Shown here: positions 40,629-48,567 of the stretch, one piece after another
Layout: every line of letters starts with the position of its first letter
How positions within the stretch are numbered: the first letter of the stretch is position 1
Assembly (NCBI GenBank): GCA_016714645.1
Contig: JADKCI010000001.1
Location: 1,116,001-1,180,000 of the forward strand
Length of the DNA stretch: 64,000 nucleotides
Direction: 5' to 3'
From: Chromatiaceae bacterium
Lineage (GTDB): Bacteria; Pseudomonadota; Gammaproteobacteria; Chromatiales; Chromatiaceae
The notes under the pieces: generated by a model
What the model saw: the letters and a program-made list of their open reading frames with translations, nothing else
The model's database searches: none
What the model was told of the DNA's origin: nothing
Made by a program: the position numbers and the translations under genes

Positions 40629-41135
40629 ATGGCTCTCCTAGCGATCCTGGAATACCCTGATCCGCGCCTGCGCCTGCTCGCGCAACCCGTGGAGGCCTTT
40701 GACGCCAGCTTGTGGCGTCTGGTCGATGATCTCTGCGAGACCCTAGGGGTTTCAAAGGGCATTGGACTTGCCGCCCCCCAGACCGGCGATCGTCGCCAGG
40801 TCCTGGTGATCGATCTCTCCGGAGGCGAGGCCGAACCGGAGGTCTACATCAACCCCGAAATCCTCGCCAGTACCATACCCTGCCTGGTGGAGGAGAGTTG
40901 TCTCTCCGTGCCGGGTGTCGTTGGCAACGTGGTCCGGTCGTCGCAGGTGCGCGTTCGGGCCTTCAGCCGGGAGGGCGAGGCGTTCGAGCGGGATCTCGAA
41001 GGGATGCCTGCCGTCTGTCTCCAACACGAGATGGACCACCTGGTGGGTAAGCTCTTTGTTGATCGCCTGTCACTGATGCGACGTCTTCGGTTTCGCTTCG
41101 GTGCTTCGGCAAGGGCACGCGCCAAGGCGGCCTAG
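40629..41135 (+). CDS. Peptide deformylase homologue with variant motif 2
   Basis: 168 residues. Motif 1 GIGLAAPQ (44-51), motif 2 EESCLSVPG (C91), motif 3 QHEMDHLVG (H133, E134, H137) give all three metal ligands and the catalytic Glu. Motif 2 has Ser where standard enzymes have Gly (EGCLS). It starts 12 bp after pucC and may be co-transcribed with it. It is probably an active deformylase that removes formyl from nascent proteins, but it may be a specialised second copy, since the usual def-fmt neighbourhood is absent. Confidence 0.88.
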   Translation: MALLAILEYPDPRLRLLAQPVEAFDASLWRLVDDLCETLGVSKGIGLAAPQTGDRRQVLVIDLSGGEAEPEVYINPEILASTIPCLVEESCLSVPGVVGNVVRSSQVRVRAFSREGEAFERDLEGMPAVCLQHEMDHLVGKLFVDRLSLMRRLRFRFGASARARAKAA

Positions 41136-41389
41136 TCCTTACCGCCTGACCCCGACATGGGGCATCGGGCACTCTCTCAGCGCATCCAGTCCCTCGACGG
41201 CCCTACCCTCAGGATAAGTTCTGGCAGGCTGGCGCTTACTTGGCGTGGCCATCACCCTTTCCCTCGTCAAAACGCCTGACCCAGGGTTCCGACCAAGCCC
41301 CAGCTAGTCGGGCCGGTCCAATCCCCCGTCCGCTGGTCCGCTTCTTGCCTTAAACTGTGCGTACCTGGTAATGGCTGAGGGCCGTCGCG
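41136..41389. other. Intergenic region without recognised gene
   Basis: About 250 bp of host-like composition; I see no RNA gene or promoter that I can defend before the Anbu gene. Confidence 0.5.
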
Positions 41390-42145
41390 ATGACCTATTG
41401 TGTGGGAATTTCTGTTGATGCCGGTTTGGTTTTTGCTTCGGACTCCCGGACTAACGCGGGTTCGGACCAGGTGAGTTGCTACGGCAAGATGCACACCCTG
41501 GGCATTCCGGGGGAAAGGCAGTTTGTCATCCTGAGCGCGGGGAACCTGGCAACGACCCAGGCGGTGATTGCCCAACTGCGGCATGAGTTGAAGGATGATC
41601 CTGACTGCCCACTGAACAAGGCGCCTTATATGAATGAGGTGGCGGATTACATTGGCGAGGTTAGCCGCCTGCGGCAAAAGCGGCATCGGGACAAGGAGTC
41701 CCCTAACGCGGGTTTCAGCCCCGCCGCGAGTTTTATCCTGGGGGGACAGATCGCGGGAGAGGCGCCCTGCCTGCACATGATTTATCCCGAGGGCAACCAC
41801 ATCACCACCTCCCGGGCGACACCCTTCCTGCAAATCGGGGAGGCCAAGTATGGCAAGCCGATCCTGGATCGCATCATCGAGCAGAAATCAACCCTGGAGG
41901 ACGCAGCGCGCTGCGCCCTGGTCTCCATGGACTCAACCATGAAGAGCAATGTCACCGTGGGGCCGCCGGTGGAATTGCTGCTCTACGAACGTGATTCCCT
42001 GGTGCTACGGATGTACCGCCGCCTGGACGAGCAGGATGCCTATCTCAACGCCCTGCGCGCCAGTTGGGCGGAAAATATCCGCTTGGCCATAGCCGCTCTG
42101 CCACCCTTTACGCTGGAGGCGACTGGCCAGCCACCTGGCGCATGA
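41390..42145 (+). CDS. Anbu, proteasome-homologous peptidase (BPH family)
   Basis: 251 residues. It begins MTYCVGISVDAGLVFASDSR then TNAGSD, with Thr2 as the potential N-terminal nucleophile once Met is removed. FVILSAGNLATTQAV and RCALVSMDSTMKSNVTVGPP are Anbu landmarks. Anbu forms open helical rings of proteasome-beta-like subunits; proteolytic activity is weak or unproven in the literature I know. It is convergent with the alpha-E gene, their 3' ends overlapping by 38 bp, and belongs to the well-known Anbu/alpha-E/ATP-grasp/transglutaminase neighbourhood. Confidence 0.9.
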   Translation: MTYCVGISVDAGLVFASDSRTNAGSDQVSCYGKMHTLGIPGERQFVILSAGNLATTQAVIAQLRHELKDDPDCPLNKAPYMNEVADYIGEVSRLRQKRHRDKESPNAGFSPAASFILGGQIAGEAPCLHMIYPEGNHITTSRATPFLQIGEAKYGKPILDRIIEQKSTLEDAARCALVSMDSTMKSNVTVGPPVELLLYERDSLVLRMYRRLDEQDAYLNALRASWAENIRLAIAALPPFTLEATGQPPGA

Positions 42146-43109
42146 GGGCTGGACCAGCTGGACTCTCGGCCTGGTGTAAGTGCGTGAACCAGGTCTTGCG
42201 GATGCCTTCGTGGATGCTGGATATGCCTATTTGCAGGGCATCCAGCCCTTGATGCAGGCCAGGACCATCCAACTCGCCGGGTTTGATGTCATCGAGGTAT
42301 TGGCGCGCCGCCCGGACCCGGCGGAGCATGTCACCATGCAGGGGCAGATTCCCCAGGCAGGCCTCGGCCTCGTCCAGACAGTGGCGGATAGAGCGGGGGA
42401 AGTTGCCATCATGGAGCAGGTAAGCGGCGACATCGGTATCGTTGACGGCAATCCGCAGGTCCTTGCGATACATCTGATAGGCCGAAAGGGCGCGCAGGAT
42501 GCTGGTCCAGACATGGACATCGATCTTGCCCGTCTCGTCCCGGGACTGATAGCTCAAGGGGTGGCTCTGGGTGCCGATATCGATGACGCGGGAGGTCATG
42601 TCGGCCCGCTCCAGGTAACGTCCCAGATCGATGAACTCGTAGGCGTGACCGCGACTCATGACGCCGTGGAGCAGTCCGGTTAGTTGCTGGCAGCGGCGGA
42701 TGACCCCGGTCAGGAAAACGAAGCGGCCACGGCGGGTCAGGGCCTCCATCACCTGGTCGGTGACGAAGAGGTGGAACTCGTTGATCTGTTCCCAGGCCGC
42801 GCCGGGTAACTCCTCACGAGAAGTCCGGCAGTTCTCCCGCGCCCAGGCGATGGAATTGATCAGAGAGCTCGGGTTGAAGGCATCCGCGAGGAGGAACTTG
42901 ACCGTGTTGCGTTCATCCTGGCGCAGATAGTGCTCGGCGAAGAGTTCCTGTCCGCCGGTAATGACGGGCAAGGCCTTCCAGCCCAACTGGGCGCCTCGCG
43001 GCAGGTCCATCAGCAGAAAATGGTAGGTACTGACCAGGCGCGCCGTGTTTTCGGCGCGTTCGAGGTAACGCGCCAGCCAATAAATGCGTTCAGCAACTCG
43101 GGAGAGCAT
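42108..43109 (-). CDS. Alpha-E domain protein (DUF403)
   Basis: 333 residues. MLSRVAERIYWLARYLERAE, then NTARLVSTYHFLL is the alpha-E signature; a second similar motif FIDLGRYLERADMTSRVIDI occurs near the middle. All-helical and cytosolic. Alpha-E proteins accompany circularly permuted ATP-grasp enzymes and transglutaminases in predicted peptide-ligation systems. Its start shares one base with the end of the ATP-grasp gene (both minus strand). Confidence 0.92.
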   Translation of the reverse strand: MLSRVAERIYWLARYLERAENTARLVSTYHFLLMDLPRGAQLGWKALPVITGGQELFAEHYLRQDERNTVKFLLADAFNPSSLINSIAWARENCRTSREELPGAAWEQINEFHLFVTDQVMEALTRRGRFVFLTGVIRRCQQLTGLLHGVMSRGHAYEFIDLGRYLERADMTSRVIDIGTQSHPLSYQSRDETGKIDVHVWTSILRALSAYQMYRKDLRIAVNDTDVAAYLLHDGNFPRSIRHCLDEAEACLGNLPLHGDMLRRVRAARQYLDDIKPGELDGPGLHQGLDALQIGISSIHEGIRKTWFTHLHQAESPAGPALMRQVAGQSPPA

Positions 43110-44560
43110 CAGGCTATCTCGCTATCGACGACCCAGGTGTCCTTACTGCCACCACCCTGGGATGAATTAACGACTAGGGAACCCCTTTTCATCGCCACCC
43201 GCGTCAGGCCGCCAGCGGTGACGTGAATATCACGTCCCTGGAGGATGAAGGGCCGCAAATCCAGATGACGCGGCTCCAGGGATCCATCACAGAGTGTCGG
43301 CGCGGTGGAGAGTTTTAGCGCGGGCTGACCGATGTAATTGCGAGGATTGGCCCCTAGCAAGACGGCAAACTCCTCTCGTTCCCGGGCCGTGGATTGAGGT
43401 CCAACGAGCATACCATAGCCTCCGGATTCGTTGGCGGGCTTGACCACCATGGTCTCCAGGTTCGCCAGAACCTGGTCCCGTTCCGCCTTGACGTGGCAGC
43501 GGAAGGTCGGCACATTGGGCAGCAGGGGTTCTTCCGCCAGGTAATAGCGAATGATATCAGGGACATAGGAATAGATGACCTTGTCGTCCGCCACCCCGCA
43601 GCCCGGGGCATTGGCCAGGGCGACCTTGCCCTGGCGCCAGGCCCGCATCAGTCCGGGCACACCGAGCATGGAATCGCGGTTGAAGACCTCCGGGTCCAGG
43701 AAGAGGTCATCCACGCGCCGGTAGATGACATCCACCCGCGTCATGCCCTGAATGGTCTGCATATAGACGCAGTCATCCTGATCCACGCGTAGGTCGGCCC
43801 CCTCCACCAATTGGGCGCCCATGCTGCGGGCCAGGAAGGCATGCTCGAAGTAGGCTGAATTGTAGATGCCGGGGGTGAGCACGGCGACCTGGTGGCGGGG
43901 ACCCTTGGCGGGGGAGATGGATTGGAGCATCTCCAGCAGCCGGTCGGGATAGTCATCGACGGGCAAAATGTTCGTATTCTCAAAGAGTTCCGGCAGTACC
44001 CGCTTGGTGACCTCGCGGTTTTCAATCATGTAGGAGACGCCCGAAGGCACCCGCAGGTTATCTTCCAGGACATAGAGGATGCCGTCGGCATCCCGCACCA
44101 GGTCGCTGCCGCAGATGTGGGCCCAGACGCCGTGGGCAGGGTGGATACCAACGCATTCCTGGCGAAAGCCCTTGGAATTCGCGATGAGTTCCCTGGGCAC
44201 CACGCCATCCTCCAGCACCTTTTGGGCGTGGTAGAGGTCGTCGATGAAGAGGTTGAGGGCCTTGAGGCGCTGTTTGAGGCCAGCTTCGACCCCCCGCCAC
44301 TCGCTAAGGGGTAGTACGCGCGGAATGATGTCGAAAGGCCAGGCCCGGTCGATATTCTCGCCATCGCTATAGACGGTGAAGGTGACACCCTTATCGATAA
44401 TCGCCAGCTCCGCATCGAGCTTGCGCATTTGCAACTCATCGTCCGACAGGGAGCGCAGCCAGGCGGTCAGGTTGGTCGCGGAGGGGCGAGGAATACCCGG
44501 GGAGCCGATGAGTTCGTCATAGCCCCCCTTCGGGTCGTAGAGATTCCAATCAATAGCCAT
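43109..44560 (-). CDS. Circularly permuted ATP-grasp enzyme (DUF404/DUF407)
   Basis: 483 residues. Characteristic blocks: VPRELIANSKGFRQECVGIH, DLVRDADGILYVLEDNLRVP, SGVSYMIENREVTKRVLPEL, TPGIYNSAYFEHAFLARSMG, MVVKPANESGGYGM. ATP-grasp enzymes of this type are predicted to join a carboxylate to an amine (peptide or amide bonds). It is the first gene of a minus-strand pair with alpha-E and is divergent from the transglutaminase gene. Confidence 0.92.
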   Translation of the reverse strand: MAIDWNLYDPKGGYDELIGSPGIPRPSATNLTAWLRSLSDDELQMRKLDAELAIIDKGVTFTVYSDGENIDRAWPFDIIPRVLPLSEWRGVEAGLKQRLKALNLFIDDLYHAQKVLEDGVVPRELIANSKGFRQECVGIHPAHGVWAHICGSDLVRDADGILYVLEDNLRVPSGVSYMIENREVTKRVLPELFENTNILPVDDYPDRLLEMLQSISPAKGPRHQVAVLTPGIYNSAYFEHAFLARSMGAQLVEGADLRVDQDDCVYMQTIQGMTRVDVIYRRVDDLFLDPEVFNRDSMLGVPGLMRAWRQGKVALANAPGCGVADDKVIYSYVPDIIRYYLAEEPLLPNVPTFRCHVKAERDQVLANLETMVVKPANESGGYGMLVGPQSTAREREEFAVLLGANPRNYIGQPALKLSTAPTLCDGSLEPRHLDLRPFILQGRDIHVTAGGLTRVAMKRGSLVVNSSQGGGSKDTWVVDSEIA

Positions 44561-44605
44561 GGTGCCATTCCCTCTCAGTAGTCTTAATTACCGGGGGTTT
44601 TGTTA

Positions 44606-44632
44606 CCCTCTTGATATTAATAAGCAAGAGGG
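44606..44632. promoter_or_regulatory. Inverted repeat in the divergent ATP-grasp/transglutaminase intergenic region
   Basis: CCCTCTTG (44606-44613) and CAAGAGGG (44625-44632) form a perfect 8-bp inverted repeat around an AT-rich core. It sits 46 bp upstream of the ATP-grasp gene and may be an operator. The rest of the 390-bp intergenic stretch shows no gene. Confidence 0.45.
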
Positions 44633-44950
44633 GTGCCAAGGTGCGGGGTCGGGGCGGTACGGACGATCGGTAAGGGATGAGTGGGGTCGGCGCGGCATCA
44701 GTGCCACGCTGACATCAGGGGGGGCAAGGCATCTATCCCCGTTTGCACCAAGTGAGGGTGCGTCGAGGAAGGTTGCGCCCTAAAAGCGTGCAAGCAGCAT
44801 CACTTTGTGGGGCGAGGCGGGCGCCGGGTCCGCAACCAGGCTGGGTGGCCTTCATGCTGGTTGTGTGGGCGTGGATCTCCCATTGCGATGGCCCGGACCT
44901 TGCTAAATAAATCTTTGTGGGTACCTTGCCTGCCAGATCGGGAGAATCAA

Positions 44951-47900
44951 TTGTCCATTCACGTCGCGCTCAATCACGTCACGCACTACCGTTACGACCG
45001 GTTGGCGTCCTTGTCGCCCCAGATCGTGCGGTTGAGACCCGCACCCCACTGCCGCACCCCTATCCTGAGCTATTCCCTGCGTGTCGAGCCGGCGGGGCAC
45101 TTCATCAACTGGCAGCAGGACCCTTTTTCCAACTATCTGGCCAGGCTGGTATTTCCCGATCGTACCCAGGAGTTCAAGGTCACGGTGGACCTGGTGGCGG
45201 AGATGTCGGTCTACAACCCCTTCGACTTCTTTCTGGAACCGGAGGCGGAGCGCTACCCCTTCCGGTATGCCCCGGAACTGGAGCACGACCTGCTGCCCTA
45301 TCTGATCAAGGGTGACTTGAAGCCGCGTTTCAAGGCCTTTGTGGCTAGCATCCCGCGCGACGAGGTGCGCACCATCGACTTCCTGGTGGAGCTGAACCAG
45401 CGCCTGCAGCGGGATATCACCTATTTGATCCGGCTGGAGCCCGGGGTGCAGACGCCGGAGGTGACGCTGGCCCATGGCTCCGGTTCCTGCCGTGATTCCG
45501 CCTGGCTGCTGGTGCAGACGCTGCGCCACATGGGTTTGGCCGCGCGTTTCGTGTCCGGCTATCTCATCCAGCTCAAGCCCGACGTCAAGTCACTCGATGG
45601 TCCCTCCGGGGCAGAAAGCGATTTTACCGACCTCCACGCCTGGTGCGAGGTCTATCTGCCCGGTGCGGGTTGGGTTGGCCTGGACCCGACCTCTGGCCTG
45701 CTCGCGGGGGAGGGGCACATTCCAGTGGCCTGTACCCCCGAGCCGGCAACGGCCGCCCCGGTATCCGGGGCGGTGGGTGAGTGCGAAGTCGAGTTCTCCC
45801 ACCAGATGCAGGTGATGCGTATTCACGAGTCCCCCCGGGTGACCCAGCCCTATACCGATGACCAGTGGGAGCGGATCTCGGCGCTTGGCCAGGCGGTGGA
45901 CGCGGAACTGGTGGCTGGCGACGTGCGGCTGACCATGGGTGGCGAACCGACCTTTGTGTCGGTGGATGACCGGGATGGCGCGGAATGGAATACGGACGCC
46001 CTGGGTCCTACCAAGCGGGGCCTGGCTACCGAACTGTTACATCGGCTGATGAGGCGCTATGCGCCAGGTGGCTTTTTGCACTTCGGCCAGGGTAAGTGGT
46101 ACCCCGGAGAGCAACTGCCGCGATGGGCGCTCTCCATTTGCTGGCGCGCCGATGGCCAGCCCTGCTGGCATAACCCCGAACTGCTCGCCGACGAGCGCCA
46201 TACCCATCGCTATACCGCCGCCGATGCCAAGGCCTTCATCATGGCTTTGACGCGGCGCCTCGATCTCGACACCCAGTATGTTCAGACCGGCTATGAGGAT
46301 ACCTGGTACTACCTGTGGCGCGAGCGCCGGCTGCCGATCAACGTGGACCCCTTCGACTCCAAGCTCGAGGATGAGCTCGAGCGCGTCCGCCTGCGGCGTA
46401 TCTTTGACCAGGGGCTGGACAGCGTGGTGGGCTACCTGCTGCCCCTCAAGCGTGAGTTGATCGCGGGTGAAGCGGGGCCAAGCTGGATCAGCGGACCCTG
46501 GTTTCCCCGCGATGATCGCCTCTATCTGATCCCCGGCGATTCGCCGATGGGGTATCGGTTGCCGCTCGACTCCCTACCGTGGGCCAGCACCGAGGACCAG
46601 CCCTTTTCGATATCCCAGGACCCCTTCGCACCCTTTACCCCCTTACCCAGTGCCGCGGTACTGAGATCCCAGACGCGTTATGACGCCCGACATCTGGGGT
46701 ACGGATTTGCCGAGGGCGGTGCCGTCGCCCTGCAAGGTCAAGAGGTGCCGGGATATTCCGGGACCGGTGACGGTGTTGGGGGCTCTGGACCCACAGCCGG
46801 CGAAGGCCGTTCCTCCCCGCACCACGCGACTAGCCCACGTGCGGAGACACCGGACACCTTGCCGGCGCGCCAGCAGTCGGCGGGCTGGATCATCCGCACC
46901 GCCCTCTGTGTCGAGGTGCGCGATCCCCAGCGTGCCAACGGCACCAAGGCCGAGACGGAGCATGGCGGCAAGAGCGCGGTGATGTTCGTCTTCATGCCGC
47001 CCCTCGAACATCTGGAGGACTACCTGGAATTAGTCACGGCCGTCGAGGCGACGGCCGCTGATCTGGACGTGAAGGTAGTCCTGGAAGGCTATCCGCCGCC
47101 GCGCGATCCGCGTCTGAAGTTGCTGCAGGTCACCCCGGACCCTGGTGTGATCGAGGTCAATATCCACCCGGCGCACAACTGGGGCGAGCTCGTTGATCAC
47201 ACCGAGTTTCTGTATGAGGCGGCTCATCAGTCGCGGCTCTCCACCGAGAAGTTCATGCTGGACGGGCGGCACACGGGCACGGGCGGTGGCAACCATTTCG
47301 TACTGGGCGGGGCGACGCCCGCCGACAGTCCCTTCCTACGCAGGCCGGACCTGCTCGCGAGTCTGTTGACCTACTGGCACAACCATCCCGCCCTGAGCTA
47401 CCTCTTCAGCGGCCTCTTTATCGGCCCGACGAGTCAGGCGCCGCGCATCGACGAGGCGCGCAACGATCAGGTGTACGAAATCGAGATTGCCCTCGACGAG
47501 TTGGAGCGGCGGATGGCCCCCGCCAGTGGTGCCGCCGGCATTGCGCCTCCCTGGCTCGTGGACCGGTCGCTCCGTAACCTCTTGATCGATGCCTCGGGCA
47601 ATACCCACCGTAGCGAATTTTGCATCGACAAGCTCTATTCGCCGGAGGGACCCACCGGCCGGCTGGGCCTGTTGGAGATGCGGGCCTTTGAAATGCCGCC
47701 TCATGCCAGGATGAGCCTGGCGCAGCAACTGCTATTGCGGGCCCTCTTGGCCTGGTTCTGGCGCGAGCCCTACCGGGGTGGCATCGCCACCCGCCTGACG
47801 CGCTGGGGAACCAGCCTCCATGACCGCTTTCTCTTGCCCACCTTTATCCAGATGGACTTCGATGACGTTATCATCGAGCTGCAACAAGCGGGTTTTGCCT

Positions 47901-48481
47901 TTGACGGGGCCTGGTTCGCCCCGCACTTCGAGTTCCGCTTCCCGGTGATGGGCGAGGTATCGGGCTGGGGTATTGGCCTGACGCTGCGCAGCGCCCTCGA
48001 GCCTTGGCATGTGATGGGCGAAGAGGATTCCGGCGGCGGCACGGTGCGCTTTGTCGACTCCTCCCTGGAGCGACTGGAACTCAAGGTTACGGGCCTTAAC
48101 GATAACCGCCATGTGATTGCGGTCAATGGTCAGGCGGTGCCGCTGCAGCCCACCGGCCGCGCCGGCGAATACGTCTGCGGGGTGCGCTATCGCGCCTGGC
48201 AACCCTCATCCGCCCTGCATCCCACGATCGGCGTCCACGCCCCCCTGACCCTGGATATCGTTGACAACTGGCTGGGGCGTTCCCTTGGGGGCTGCCAATA
48301 TCATGTGGCGCACCCCGGCGGGCTCAGTTACGAGACCTTTCCGGTGAACGCCTACGAGGCGGAAAGCCGGCGCTTGGGCCGCTTTTTCCGGTTTGGCCAT
48401 ACCCCTGGTACCTTGAAGGTGGAACCAGCGCGCGCTAGCCTGGAGTTCCCCTTCACCCTGGACCTGCGCCGGCGGCGCTAA
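44951..48481 (+). CDS. Large transglutaminase-like protein with DUF2126 C-terminus
   Basis: 1176 residues from the TTG at 44951, preceded by GGGAGAA; the encoded start LSIHVALNHVTHYRYDRLAS matches the family's usual N-terminus. Residues 1-290 are a transglutaminase-like Cys protease fold: Cys in AHGSGSCRDSAWLL, His in FTDLHAWCEVYL, Asp in GLDPTSGLL. The remainder is DUF2126 (LTMGGEPTFVSVDDRDGAEW, then LHFGQGKWYPGEQLPRWAL and GTGGGNHFVLGG), with a glutamine-synthetase-like or amidoligase-like aspect. A low-complexity linker separates them around residues 590-650. It belongs to the predicted peptide-ligase/hydrolase group with Anbu. Confidence 0.9.
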   Translation: MSIHVALNHVTHYRYDRLASLSPQIVRLRPAPHCRTPILSYSLRVEPAGHFINWQQDPFSNYLARLVFPDRTQEFKVTVDLVAEMSVYNPFDFFLEPEAERYPFRYAPELEHDLLPYLIKGDLKPRFKAFVASIPRDEVRTIDFLVELNQRLQRDITYLIRLEPGVQTPEVTLAHGSGSCRDSAWLLVQTLRHMGLAARFVSGYLIQLKPDVKSLDGPSGAESDFTDLHAWCEVYLPGAGWVGLDPTSGLLAGEGHIPVACTPEPATAAPVSGAVGECEVEFSHQMQVMRIHESPRVTQPYTDDQWERISALGQAVDAELVAGDVRLTMGGEPTFVSVDDRDGAEWNTDALGPTKRGLATELLHRLMRRYAPGGFLHFGQGKWYPGEQLPRWALSICWRADGQPCWHNPELLADERHTHRYTAADAKAFIMALTRRLDLDTQYVQTGYEDTWYYLWRERRLPINVDPFDSKLEDELERVRLRRIFDQGLDSVVGYLLPLKRELIAGEAGPSWISGPWFPRDDRLYLIPGDSPMGYRLPLDSLPWASTEDQPFSISQDPFAPFTPLPSAAVLRSQTRYDARHLGYGFAEGGAVALQGQEVPGYSGTGDGVGGSGPTAGEGRSSPHHATSPRAETPDTLPARQQSAGWIIRTALCVEVRDPQRANGTKAETEHGGKSAVMFVFMPPLEHLEDYLELVTAVEATAADLDVKVVLEGYPPPRDPRLKLLQVTPDPGVIEVNIHPAHNWGELVDHTEFLYEAAHQSRLSTEKFMLDGRHTGTGGGNHFVLGGATPADSPFLRRPDLLASLLTYWHNHPALSYLFSGLFIGPTSQAPRIDEARNDQVYEIEIALDELERRMAPASGAAGIAPPWLVDRSLRNLLIDASGNTHRSEFCIDKLYSPEGPTGRLGLLEMRAFEMPPHARMSLAQQLLLRALLAWFWREPYRGGIATRLTRWGTSLHDRFLLPTFIQMDFDDVIIELQQAGFAFDGAWFAPHFEFRFPVMGEVSGWGIGLTLRSALEPWHVMGEEDSGGGTVRFVDSSLERLELKVTGLNDNRHVIAVNGQAVPLQPTGRAGEYVCGVRYRAWQPSSALHPTIGVHAPLTLDIVDNWLGRSLGGCQYHVAHPGGLSYETFPVNAYEAESRRLGRFFRFGHTPGTLKVEPARASLEFPFTLDLRRRR

Positions 48482-48567
48482 CGAGCTTGCCACCCCCGAG
48501 CATAAGCCCCGCGCCCCTGGCAACCGCGGGGACCCGCGCGCCCGCAGAGACGGCTGGCGGCGCCCTG

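Noticed and set aside
44807..44950. Extra N-terminal residues of the large transglutaminase
   Set aside because: The added text is Gly/Arg-rich and unlike the family; the TTG at 44951 has a good ribosome site and restores the usual start.
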